A stretch of DNA of 64,000 nucleotides, taken from the NCBI RefSeq assembly GCF_033807715.1, contig NC_084596.1, positions 40,875,958 through 40,939,957 on the forward strand, in the 5' to 3' direction. A program made the position numbers and the translations under genes. Shown in pieces: positions 49,118 through 59,338 of the stretch (position 1 is the first letter of the stretch; each line of letters opens with the position of its first letter). The stretch comes from Cololabis saira. Lineage: Eukaryota > Chordata > Actinopteri > Beloniformes > Belonidae. The notes below the pieces were generated by a model. The model was not told the DNA's origin. It made no database searches and saw only the letters and a program-made list of their open reading frames with translations.

Positions 49118-50133
49118 CTATGTTTAGTGTTGTGGTGACAGTGCAGATCAGTGACGTGCGGTCAGGGGAGGCTGTGCCTCACCTGCCATCATGGAAAGAA
49201 AGAAATGTAAAATGAAAAAAAAAATTGTTTTATATTTATCAATTGATTTGTACTATAAAGTTATTTTCCATTTAACTTCACCATTTTTAGATAATTTTTT
49301 CTTCAAAATCGCGGAATTTTCACATTTGCCATTCAAATGCTGAGAAGATGCGGGCGGTGAGGCAGCACCCCGCTGAGCCTCACCATGGATCAGCAATGAC
49401 TCGGCTAACTGTGCTGCCATGCTATTAGTGAGACCAGATCGCTGTCTCTTTGTATGTCACTATAAAAATTTCCAAACACGTTTGCTATATGAAATAAGTT
49501 TCCATAGTTAAGCTGATTTATATAATAAACAGCAACTATATGTGTGTAATGTGTTTCTTGTGCCGGCGAAATCATAAAACGGCTGAAAATAGGCACGGGG
49601 TGAAGCGCGCACTTCTCCTGCCTCATGGTAGGGGGCACTAGTGAGCTCAGGGATTCTTCTTGCGACTCATTGGCTGCAGAATAAGTGGCAACAAGCAGGA
49701 GTTTACAGTTTTTTTTTTAGAAGGAGCAGCGCATGGACTTCATTTATAAGTAAAGTTAAGACAATAATAACTTTTTTTTAATTAAATGTGCTTTTTATGC
49801 GCTACAGTTTGTATGTGTAAAGCATTTGTATGTGAATGACGATAGGAGGTTTTAAACATAACCAGTTAACTGCTGCCATTCAAATGGTGAATAAGTTGTT
49901 CTGGAGGGTTCATATGCTTGTAAATCTGACTGATGAAGTCAGTGCCTCACCATCCATGAATTTCACCGCACGTCACAGGTGCAGATTACGGTATATTCTT
50001 TTGCAACAGCAACAGTTTTGTTGCAAATGAGGCAAACAGGTGACGCATTTGGGAAGGTTGGCATGATAAATGTGTACTTTTCTGTCCAGTCATCATTAAA
50101 GGATCTGTTTTCCACATCAACTTTTCGTTTCAT
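49118..50133 (-). pseudogene. hAT-type BED-finger transposase-like relic
   Basis: The minus strand opens at ATG 50133-50131 and reads MKRKVDVENRSFNDDWTEKY, TFIMPTFPNASPVCLICNKT, VAVAKEY, with a CxxC pair (CLIC). After the MITE inserted at 49149-49978, it continues, one frame off, as NLHCHHNTKHREM, supplying the H...H half of the finger. Together these form the N-terminal zinc-finger region seen in fish SCAND3/ZBED/GTF2IRD2-like proteins derived from hAT transposases. The frame is broken and nothing of the catalytic domain follows, so it is dead. It abuts the LINE remnant at about 49118. Confidence 0.78.
49149..49978. mobile_element. hAT MITE, 830 bp, exact TSD GTGCAGAT
   Basis: CAGTGACGTGCGGTCAGG and CACCGCACGTCACAG-type ends are inverted, and subterminal GCTGTGCCTCACC pairs with GTGCCTCACCATCC. 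The 8-bp TSD GTGCAGAT is perfect (49141-49148, 49979-49986). It splits the BED-finger relic exactly within its finger. Confidence 0.94.
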
Positions 50134-50199
50134 GGCCTTTGAGAGCCATTTTACTTGAGTTTAGAGGCCTTTTCCTATCACTTCCGTGGTGTTTGTTTT

Positions 50200-50530
50200 T
50201 CAAGTGCTCTATAGATAAAGTTGACTTAATTGAGTTGAGGCAAAATATCTCCATCACTCCTGGTGGATGACTGTGGTTTAGGTGATAGGAGACTATATGT
50301 TACCACATCTCATTTTTGTCTCTGCACTGTGTGAATAGATTTATCTTATCTATCTGGTTATACAAAGGTGGCTCCATATACAAATACACTGTGAAACTAT
50401 ATGTTAAGATGCTATATCACCAACTGTGCATGTGCCATATTCTCTGCTGTGCTATACGGTCATTGCTCTGAAATTTCATTTCTGATGCAAATCCGAAATG
50501 ACAAATAAAGTCCGTCTAAGTCTATCAATG
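50200..50530 (+). mobile_element. Two LINE-type 3' tails
   Basis: TCAAGTGCTCTATAGATAAA, GTTGACTTAATTGAG (50200-50238) and TGACAAATAAAGTCCGTCTA, AGTCTATC (about 50495-50525) both look like fish LINE 3' ends. No coding part is left in either. The assignment rests on tail form alone. Confidence 0.5.
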
Positions 50531-51989
50531 ACCCCACTTTATGACTGTAACTGTAGTTGAAGAGTCTTGGTGGAAAAACTGAGTCAACAATCAGGACGAA
50601 TCATCAGGCTGACTGCACTGGTCACGCTGGTTGCAGAAAAAGGGGAGTTTTGCAGTTGCATGGTGAGGTCTGCAGCGATTCCGGTGGGCTTTGGATTCCT
50701 GGTTCCCTGTGATCTTAGACGGGGAGCCGCGGCATCCCCGGCTGCACCGTGTCCGCTGCAAATCCACAAAGGATATTTGTGTTGACAGCGCTCCTTCTCC
50801 CACCAAACCCGAGAGGAGGATCACACAAGCTGTCAGTCAGATTGATGTCTCCCCTGACGGCACGAGTTAAAAGGAAAGAAGGCGAAGGTAATGAAGAGGG
50901 GAGAGAGGAGGGAGAATGCTCCCAGGGTTGGGAAGGGATGAAGATGATCTCTTGCTGCTGCATCATCGCTATTCAGTGCATCACATTGACATTCACACAT
51001 GCAAAAAAAACGATACTGTATGTAGAGGGAGTTGTACCCAGAGCAAAGCTGCTCTATTTCACAGAGGATTTGTTGAATATGTCTTTGATGTGCTGCCTGA
51101 AAGGAGAAAAAACTATGAATAAGGAAGGGATTGATACACGACTGGATGAAATGGAAATAAAAAGCCACGATCTCGAGTACTGCTGCAAAATTTATGAAAA
51201 TAAGAACTACACAGCGTAGCTACTGTTTTGTGTTTTTGTGGGTTTGATTTTGCACGACGAGCAAGAATTCATTTTCTGCTTGTTTTGGTACTAAGAGCCA
51301 TTGCATCACCTTTTGCAACACATTTTTTTTTCTCCCAAAGTCTATCTGCATAATGATGATAGGAAACATAATCTAATTTCTTTTTTCATTTACAGGACAG
51401 ATATAGTAATAAGCACCTCCGGTCCCCCTTGCGACCCCCCCCCCTTATCATCGCCCTCCTTCGCTGCTTCTCCGCTTATTTCAACCCCATTCACTCCTCG
51501 AAGAATGCATTTGAAATGCCGCAAATGAGAACAAGTGAACAAATGAATGTTTCATGAATGTTTTCATGATGAGAAAATGCAAATGAGGATGAGAGAATGA
51601 ATAAATGTTTAATGAATGCTTGTTTAATGAAAAGGACTTAATAACTAGAGCGCTGACTTAGCGCTGCACCAAACCCCGTCAAAGCGCACATGAAAGGGTT
51701 GCCTTCAGTTTTGGCAAAAGGGTTACGTGGTACATTTAGATGAATAGCTGCTGCTAATCAGCTGGACCTGACTGACACGACAAACATATCCAATCTGCAT
51801 TTTACTGTCACTTTACTTCAGCTGCCCTTTTGTATTGGATTGTAGTAGAGAAACTGATCAAGTGAGGTCAACTGTGTGGGCCGAGACACATTTGTGACCT
51901 TTATAAATACAAATGATGATTAATATATATATAATGATTAATAATTAATACATATAAAGCAAAGGTATAATACACATAGGTATGTACCT
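50531..51989. other. Spacer, longest anonymous open frame, no gene recognised
   Basis: A 156-codon plus frame (50749-51219) overlaps frames on the other strand, uses no recognised domain and has no repeat-derived explanation. It includes a possible hydrophobic run (ISCCCIIAIQCITLTF). A chance frame is most likely. No other feature seen. Confidence 0.4.
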
Positions 51990-52015
51990 ATGGACATATG
52001 TATATGTATATATGC

Positions 52016-52088
<73 letters not shown>

Positions 52089-52165
52089 CATATGTATATA
52101 TATATATATATGTATATACAGTATGCGTGTGTGTATGTATGTATGTATGTATATATGTGTAGGTG
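51990..52165. repeat. (TA)n / (TATG)n compound microsatellite
   Basis: A (TA) run of about 60 bases at 52015-52077 flanked by TATG/TGTATA-type repeats. Confidence 0.97.
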
Positions 52166-52180
52166 TATGTGCTTATATAA

Positions 52181-52861
52181 ATGGGTCAATGTCGTGATGC
52201 CTATATTTTCCGAAAAACTGATTTTTTTTCAATTCAAAAAAGGTTTAAATGGATAAAAAAATACCAGATATATGACCTACCTGTCCCACATATGGACTCA
52301 CTTGAATTTTACAAAAAATACTAGTTATTGGGGATTTTGTTGTTGTTTTAAGCATCAAAATGTCATGTGGTGCGACCGTCCGACCATGAATCTTCTTTTG
52401 AAAACTTTTTTGAAATCACTCTAAATGTTTTTAAATCAATCTTCTGCCCTATCTGGCATGATTTCTGAAGTATCTTGTAGTGTACAAGATTGCAACACAT
52501 TTATATTAATATTTCCATCATAATATACAAACAAAGTTTGACCTATGTCCATTTTATGAAATATCATGTGACGCGACCATAAAAACAACCATTTTTGTAT
52601 AACACTTAAAACTTGTAAAAAAAAAAAGATGTCAAGATGTTAAGGAAATTAATTTATTTTAATATAAATCATGGTTGCACCATATGACTTTTTTTTAAGG
52701 CTAGTGCCAATTCATCTTGACAAAAATCATCTAATTTAAAAGTTTTATATGAATTTATGTATACACAACATTCTTAATGTTTGAACTACAGCAATAGATA
52801 TTCTTTTTTTATTATTTTAAAATTGACCTGTTGAAAATCCTTATTCGTCATTGACCCAAAT
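52181..52861. mobile_element. TGGGTCAATG-ended inverted-repeat element
   Basis: ATGGGTCAATGTCGTGA at the left and TCGTCATTGACCCAAAT at the right are inverted. The AT-rich interior repeats CATGTG(G/A)(T/C)GCGACC twice. No coding sequence; the superfamily is uncertain. Confidence 0.7.
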
Positions 52862-53085
52862 ACTGTATGGAATGATATTTAGTAATCACATGTGGAATAT
52901 GGTGTATATTTGTGTACAGTTATTTTGTTTATGCTCAAGAAACTTTTCATATGGATTTATTTATGTATTTGTTTCATTCTCTAAATCCTAAATGCATACA
53001 TTTTTTATTTTTTTTTAGGCAGGTGTCATTAGCTTAGGCTTCTGTCTACACCTTTTGGTCCTTGGTTTTTAGTTAAAAAATTATT

Positions 53086-53119
<34 letters not shown>

Positions 53120-53822
53120 CAATTTTAACTAAAAACCAAATTATATATTATATATTTCTTCGTATTGTACTTTGGGTTATTTGTGTTGTGGAAATTGGAC
53201 CAATAAATGAAACTAAACTAAACTTGTGGTTGCTCTACTTCATCACATGACTGTCAGAGCGGTTGAAGAAAGAATAATTATACAGTACATTTCAGCCTCT
53301 TTAATATGCTGCTTATAGAGAGAAGCAGCTCATGCATGGGCGTTCAAGTGCCTTTATCTTTCTCTGGTCTTTGTGAGCTCGCGAGCGAAGCCTATTGATC
53401 TCTGCCTGCATGTTTGTACATGATTAATGCATATGCATGGCTTCAAATGAGTCCAACTACACACGAGTGAGGTTGATTCTTCTTAGTGACTTGAAACGCA
53501 GTCTTTAAAGCCAGTGGGGTGCATCTTCCCTATCTTTGAATAAAACTTATATCCCCAGTTATCACAGATAGATTTCGTCAAAACTGCACACTCCCCATGG
53601 GTCTGAAGGCGGTCCAGGTTAAAAGTGCATCATCGTCTCTGCCAAATTTGCGAATGATCAAATTTGATCTAATTCATTACGATTAGTTACGTGTCCTACT
53701 GTGATTGGTTCTAACTTCATGGGCAGTCAGGAGTCTGGCAGTGTTTCCTGCCTGGGGAGGGACGAAATCGTCCCTATAGTGTACGAGTGTGTCCCAGTGT
53801 GGCAGGAAAAATATGGACCATT
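52862..53822. other. Spacer with a TA-loop hairpin and a possible LINE tail
   Basis: A 17-bp inverted repeat TTGGTTTTTAGTTAAAA (53062-53078) and complement (53123-53139) surrounds a (TA) run. Just after it, GGAAATTGGACCAATAAATG, AAACTAAACTAAACT looks like a retroposon tail. No gene recognised. Confidence 0.5.
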
Positions 53823-54542
53823 CAGAGGTGTCGAGTAACGAAGTACAAATACTTCGTTACCTTACTTAAGTAGAAATTTTGGTTATCTATACTTCACTGA
53901 AGTAATTCTTTTTCAGACGACTTTTTACTTATACTCCTTACATTTTCATGCAATTATCTGTACTTTTTACTCCTTACATTTTAAAAACAGCCTCGTTACT
54001 CTATTTCATTTCAGCCTTTAAAAAAAACTATCCAGTTAAATTGCTCCATCCGGATAGAGTGAATTTGGTTGTGGTTGTTTCAGATGTTCTTGTCCAGTTT
54101 TGTTCTTACATCCGTTCCCTCAGATTCCTGCAACTAAACTTGGATGTACATTCCAATAAAGGTTAGGATAAATGATAACATGCCTCTGAAGTTTGACTTT
54201 TTGCACCATTACAATACTTATAGACAACTAGTCATCATATCTGCTGCTCTCTGAAACACATGTTAATGCTCAATAGTACACATATATGGTTCTTTAATAT
54301 ATTTGCATTATACTAAGATTAATTCATTTTCAATGGCTTTTGTCCTTAATGGCTTTTTTCCCCCTTACATTACTTTTACTTTTATACTTTAAGTAGTTTT
54401 GAAACCAGTACTTTTATACTTTTACTTGAGTAAAAAACTTGAGTTGATACTTCAACTTATTAGTATTTTTTTTTAGTATTTTTAAACTCTAGTATCTATA
54501 CTTCTACCTGAGTAATGAATGTGAATACTTTTGACACCTTTA
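53823..54542. mobile_element. hAT-like MITE of the ACTTTTACTTGAGTA group, diverged
   Basis: CAGAGGTGTCGAGTAACGAA at the left and TTTTGACACCTTTA at the right are inverted; internal CTTTTACTTGAGTAAAAAAC resembles the 13364 and 55922 elements. The TSD could not be recognised. Confidence 0.7.
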
Positions 54543-55087
54543 GTCGATTACTGTCTCAACCTAAGACATAGAAGGACCTTCATCATGTCATGTATTTAAA
54601 TGCCTAAGCTTAATCCTTGATCGGTGATTGGAGGAACACTTCGAAACACTTGAGAATTTTGTTGAGCAAAGAAAAAAAACGTAAAAATATTACATTTTAA
54701 ACTGGAAGGTGATTATGCATCAAATGTGATTTTGATAAGAATAAGTTTTACTAAGTGTTTCTGAAGTCTGTGAATGGGGCTGAGGATTGTGACCAGCGGT
54801 CTCAATCTCAGAATCACAGCTTTTACCAAGACCGTCAACAAAGAAAATATCCGATAAAATGATGTAAGAGCTTGGTCCTCAGGTGCATCAAAACATGTAA
54901 GGATTCCATCAACAGCACGTCTCATCTCCTCAAATGTTTCTAAACTTTTTACAGTAGTAAAATATCACTTTTGTAAGAGTTTACAAAAAACTGTAATGTT
55001 AAAATGTACAGAGGACAAACATGAGCATGACACCTGTGTGAAGCCATAAAAATGTGGACATTTCAGTGTTTTTTTTTATTCCTTGTC
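54543..55087. other. Spacer, no gene recognised
   Basis: Ordinary sequence; one 70-codon minus frame without a known domain. Confidence 0.45.
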
Positions 55088-55110
55088 AATTTTTTTAGTG
55101 ATCAGGGTCT

Positions 55111-55728
55111 TGTAGCTTGCATTACGGAGCACAAGTCTTTCCCTGACCCTGCACCCCAAACTGGGACTTGCTGATTGGGCCGGAGCTTCGGGAGCTGCAT
55201 GTTGGCCCGCGGTCCCCACCCCTGGTCATCCCGTTGCTGGCCCCCCCTTCTCCTCCCTTTTCTCTCTTTTGTCCTGCAGGTGGTCGTGGGTGGCTTGTAG
55301 CTTGCATTACGGAGCACAAGTCTTTCCCTGACCCTGCACCCCAACCTGGGACTTGCTGATTGGGCCGGAGCTTCGGGAGCTGCGTGCTGGCCTGCGGTCC
55401 CCACCCCTGGTCATCCCGTTGCTGCTTCCACCTGCCTGCTGTGCTGTTGCCGTCCCTGACCCACCAGTCTGGCCCTCGGCAGGAGGGTCCCCCCTTATGA
55501 GCCTGGTCCTGCTCAAGGTTTCTTCCCTCCTAAAGGGGAGTTTTTCCTTGCCACTGTTTGGCTTAAGGTTTTTCTCCCACTAGGGGAGTTTTTACCTGCC
55601 ATTGTTTATGTAATAACTGCTCGGGGGTCATGTTCTGGGTATGGGTCTCTGTAAAGCGTCTAGAGACAACTCTGTTGTATTAGACGCTATATAAATAAAA
55701 TTGAATTGAATTGAATTGAATTGAATTG
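55111..55728 (+). mobile_element. LINE 3' UTR insertion with perfect 23-bp TSD
   Basis: The insertion is bracketed by identical 23-bp repeats (55088-55110, 55729-55751) and ends in ATATAAATAAAATTGAATTG with (AATTG)n repeats. The body has GGTCCTGCTCAAGGTTTCTT and GGGAGTTTTTCCTTGCCACT, the familiar 3' UTR of a fish L2-like LINE. A segment of about 130 bases (TGTAGCTTGCATTACGGAGC on) is present twice, and its first copy begins exactly at the 5' junction. No coding sequence. The clean TSD suggests a fairly recent insertion. Confidence 0.93.
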
Positions 55729-55800
55729 AATTTTTTTAGTGATCAGGGTCTCAGCCTGTCTTCCTACCTCACCACCTTTCTGAACATGGTAAAGTAAAAA

Positions 55801-55895
55801 GCCCTTTTTATTTTACCTTCTGGATTTCTGCCTCATTATGCAAATGAGGAGGGCTGCCGGGTCAAGATCAAGACTATTGTGCAACCGGTGGTGAC
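55801..55895 (+). repeat. Octamer-containing dispersed segment, copy 1
   Basis: ACCTTCTGGATTTCTGCCTC, ATTATGCAAATGAGG, then ATCAAGACTATTGTGCAACC. Matches the complement of about 58129-58262 after a deletion of about 45 bases. It includes a perfect ATGCAAAT octamer. Confidence 0.75.
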
Positions 55896-55921
55896 ACACT
55901 GGGATAAGCATACATACCCTC

Positions 55922-56687
55922 CAGAGGTGGGTAGAGTAGCCAAACATTGTACTCAAGTAAAAGTACTGTTGCTTCAGAATAATATGACTCAAGTAGAAGT
56001 AAAAAGTAGTCATCCAAATAATTACTTGAGTAAAACTAAAAAAGTACTTGGTGAAAAAACTACTCAAGTACTGAGTAACTGTTGAGTAACGCTGATTTAT
56101 TTTTTTAACACAACCATTCAAACAGAAAAAAAAAGTACAAAATAATCATCTTCAGGCAAATTAAATCAATAAAATAATAAAATAAATTAAAATGAATAAA
56201 AAATAAAAAATAGCTTAAATTAAAATAATCTTAAAGTAAATTCAAGTACTTTAATAAATAATAAAATAAATAAAATAAGAACAGAATAAAAAAATAAATT
56301 AAGCACAAATAGTACAAAATTTCAAGCCTTTGTACTTTTCTTTTTTAACCAGGCAGAACTAGAACAAGCATGAACTCATAGAAACTCTGTGTGTGTTTGA
56401 GTCTGTGTAAATGTGACAAAACATGCAAAAACAAACATTTTTCCCAAAGAATTACTCAGTGATGTCATGAGATTGACGCGTACGTGGATAAAAGGGATAA
56501 AAGAAAAGTAACAGCTCAACGTAGCCTAATGTAGCGGAGTAAGAGAAACAGTTTCTTCTTCACAAATCTACTCAAGTAAAAGTAAAAAGTATAGTGATTC
56601 AAAACTACTCCTAAAAGTACAAATTGTCCCAAAACTTACTCAAGTAAATGTAACAGAGTAAATGTAACTCGTTACTACACACCTCTG
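55922..56687. mobile_element. hAT MITE of the ACTTTTACTTGAGTA family, TSD ATACCCTC
   Basis: CAGAGGTGGGTAGAGTAGCC and ACTACACACCTCTG are inverted ends; ATACCCTC is repeated exactly at 55914-55921 and 56688-56695. It is in reverse orientation to the 13364 copy and retains an A-rich central tract of AATAAAATAA units. No transposase. Confidence 0.95.
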
Positions 56688-56695
56688 ATACCCTC

Positions 56696-57183
56696 ACACT
56701 GGTTGAAGTGTAGTATAATGTAGTATAATGCTGCTCTCACTACCTTTCTGTTTACACCATCAGCCTCACCCAAGATTGAATATTGTCTCATTTCTAAAAG
56801 GATCTATTAACATTATTTGGTTTGTGTGTGTGTCGGGGGTGGTCAGAGGGACATTATAAAACCAACAAAGCAGCTGTACATTACCTATAAATCTGGACAA
56901 GAATATTCTTAGTTTTAGTCTTGAATAGAAGAGTACAATGGAGATGAATATAAATCAATATTGAGGACAATTATCAACTACACTGCCGGAAACAGAAAAA
57001 GCACTCATTAGCTCTTTTCTGCTGTTTGTAAGCGCAAGAGACGCTGAAATTGAAGAAGGAGTTTTTATTCTTTTTTATAATCGATCTTGTGGGCCGTCCT
57101 CAGCTTTGGGACATTAGCTGCCAGCGTCTCGCCATAAATGCCCAGCCCGTCCGACCTTAAAGGTCGAGGATGTGTCTGATGAA
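56696..57183. other. Spacer, no gene seen
   Basis: Ordinary sequence between mobile elements. Confidence 0.5.
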
Positions 57184-57966
57184 GAGGGTGACCAGCCCCA
57201 CCAGTCTTTGAAAAACGGAATTGTCCCGTATTTATAAACTAAAGTATGCGTCCCGTATTGAGCTGAAAGGGGACGCAATTTGTCCCGTATTTCTGTGAGA
57301 GTCAAAAAATAGTCATAAAATGCCAATGGAAAATGGTATTGAGCTGTTGAAATTTCGAGAATAAAGTTGAAATACAATTTGTGAATAAAGTCGAAATTGT
57401 ACTTCAACATTATTCTCAACATTTCGACTTTTTTCTCAACATTTCGACTTTTTTCTCGAAGTGCATAATGAAAAAAAATATATATTTTTTTATTTTTCTC
57501 CTGCCTGGTCCTAATACTCTTCCGTAAGCCTACAGTCATGGCCTTTGAGACACAAATATGTTTAAAGTTTTCTACAGACTTTCTGTTTGCACTTTTGTTA
57601 TTGCACTAAAAATGTGCACTATTACAGAATGGATGTTCTGCTTTCTTTCTATTGTTTTATATTAATTTATACAATTTTAAGTTAAGCAGGACAGGTTTCT
57701 GTTTAAGAAAGATACTTATTTTATTCAGTTAATTTTGTTATTTTGTATTTAAGTGAATTGCTGGATAATTATTTGTTTTTCATGTGTTCATGACATTCAA
57801 AAATATGCATTTAATTCAATTCAGGTTTGAGTCAAATAGTTAAAAAATTGTTTCACTCACAAAAAAAGGGGCTAAAAAAATTCACCACCCCAGGAAGGGT
57901 GAAGGCAATCGGGTTGGCCGGCCCTGCAGATGAGGTGTCCCTTATTTATTTTTCTGCAACCCTGCA
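57184..57966. mobile_element. Probable hAT-like element (AGGGTGACCAG), containing a foldback MITE
   Basis: AGGGTGACCAGCCCCACC and GAATTGTCCCGTATTT at the left resemble a known fish repeat start. At the right, TCCCTTATTTATTTTTCTGC, AACCCTG is a candidate inverted end. TSD is not clear, so limits are tentative. Confidence 0.5.
57346..57526. mobile_element. Foldback MITE, TCGAAAT family, copy 4 (5'-truncated)
   Basis: Contains TTTCGACTTTTTTCTCGAAG and the right end CTGGTCCTAATACTCTTCCG, TA. The left terminus is missing. Confidence 0.85.
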
Positions 57967-58748
57967 AGGTGATCCAGTGAGTTTCTGGGTTCGACACCAA
58001 AATTACCGGCCCAGTAACGTGAGCAGTCGCCTTCTCAGTTGCCAGTTATCAGTGCAGGCCTATCAGTAATCAGATCAATATAACCGGCTTCTGATTGGAT
58101 ATAGCCCCCTGCGGCAGGGACGGAGACACCTCCAGTTGTGCCATAGTCTTGATTTTGGCCCAACCCTGCTACTTCCTGTTTATCGACTAATAGTAGAGGA
58201 GCTGGACCAAGAAGGGCCGCCCCCCTCATTTGCATAATGAGGCAGAAATGCAGAAGGTAAAGTGAAAAGAGGATTATTATGTCAGTTAATTATGTCAGTT
58301 TTGGTTCTCCACCGCTGTGATTCAGGGCTTGTGATAAAGTAAAAACAATGACAAAGTTATTTCAATATTATTTCATAATAAAAAAAGAAGATATACAGTG
58401 CACAATATTCTTACATAATTCAAATAATCTGGTTGGACTTTCAATGTAAGTACTCATTTCAAATTTAAAAAAACTTTATTTGTTCTCAAGGGGCAAAGAC
58501 CTGTTGTAGCAGCAAGATGTGGTTCACAAGACAGTGTCATTTAATATTAAAAACTGAATAAAAACACACAGAAAAAGCTACATAATGTAAGAGAAACTGT
58601 GAAGACAGTATTTATAGACTGCACATGGGTGTAAAACGTGGGAAACATTTGTCAAGCACCACAATACAGAGCTACTGTCACAAAAGCCACTAATAACTGC
58701 AGAGGAGAACACAGAAGAATCATGTTAAAAAAAGAAGATACTCTAAAC
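57967..58748. other. Spacer, includes octamer segment copy 2
   Basis: No gene recognised. The dispersed segment at 58129-58262 is listed separately. Confidence 0.45.
58129..58262 (-). repeat. Octamer-containing dispersed segment, copy 2 (inverted)
   Basis: The minus strand reads CTTTACCTTCTGCATTTCTG, CCTCATTATGCAAATGAGGG and later AAAATCAAGACTATGGCACA. It is the longer version of 55801-55895. CCTCATTTGCATAATGAGG is itself nearly palindromic around the octamer. Confidence 0.75.
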
Positions 58749-59330
58749 CAGGGGTCGGCAACCCAAAATGTTGAAAGAGCCATATTGGACCAAAAACACA
58801 AAAAACAAATATGTCTGGAGACGCAAAAAATGAAAAGTCTTGTATAAGCCTTAGAATGAAGACAACACATGCTGCATGTTTCTATATTAGTTATAACTGG
58901 GGGAAGATTTATTTTTTCATTATGCACTTCGAGAAAAAAGTCGAAATGTCGAGAAAAAAGTCAAAATTTCGAGAAAAAAGTCAAAATATCTAGAAAAAAA
59001 GTCAAAATTTCGAGGAAATAGTCGAAATGTTGAGATTAATGTTGAAGTACAATCTCGAGAAAAAAGTCGAAATGTTGAGAAAAAAGTCAAAATTTCGAGA
59101 AAAAAGTTGAAATGTCGAGATTAAACAGGAAAGGAAAAAGGGAAGATAAAAGGAAAAAAAAGGAAAAAAACAAGACAAAAGAATAAAAAGAGGAAAAAAA
59201 AGGAAAAAAGAAAAAAAGCAGTAAAAAAGGGAAAAAAAAAGGTCAAACATTTTTGAAAAAGCTCCAGGAGCCACTAGGGCGGCGCTAAAGAGCCGCATGC
59301 GGCTTTGGAGCCGCGGGTTGCCGACCCCTG
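58749..59330. mobile_element. hAT (Charlie-like) element, CAGGGGTCGGCAACCC
   Basis: CAGGGGTCGGCAACCC and GGGTTGCCGACCCCTG are perfect inverted ends, with the well-known GAGCCGCATGCGGCTTTGG subterminal block. Flanks CTCTAAAC and ATCTAGAC are a TSD with two changes. A foldback MITE fragment and a long GGAAAAAA-type purine tract (59125-59250) lie inside. Confidence 0.9.
58905..59123. mobile_element. Foldback MITE, TCGAAAT family, copy 5 (internal part)
   Basis: CATTATGCACTTCGAGAAAA, AAAGTCGAAATGTCGAG and related units for about 220 bases. Both termini are missing; nested in the Charlie-like hAT element. Confidence 0.8.
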
Positions 59331-59338
59331 ATCTAGAC

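Larger units (their letters stand above)
46730..49120 (+). pseudogene. LINE polyprotein remnant, broken by two transposons
   Basis: Pieces of one L2/CR1-like fish LINE lie in order. About 46740-47240: endonuclease-to-RT linker (SSDHLSVMLTPACK, VRVVKNIPMANEKPWMSGEV, NTRWQGIQTI). About 47245-47271: the FYRGTIES segment. 48069-48175: SISVWAAACSALPRVVRTAE, then KIIGTSLPPLQDT. 49079-49117: ARKHCLTRAQNIS. The RT core is deleted between the linker and FYRGTIES. ISL2EU-like copy 3 and a hAT element interrupt it at sites where the flanking LINE frame can be joined exactly. Confidence 0.75.

Noticed and set aside
50749..51219. 156-codon open frame as a novel gene
   Set aside because: No domain, no splice or promoter context, and overlapping frames on both strands of similar length; best explained as chance.
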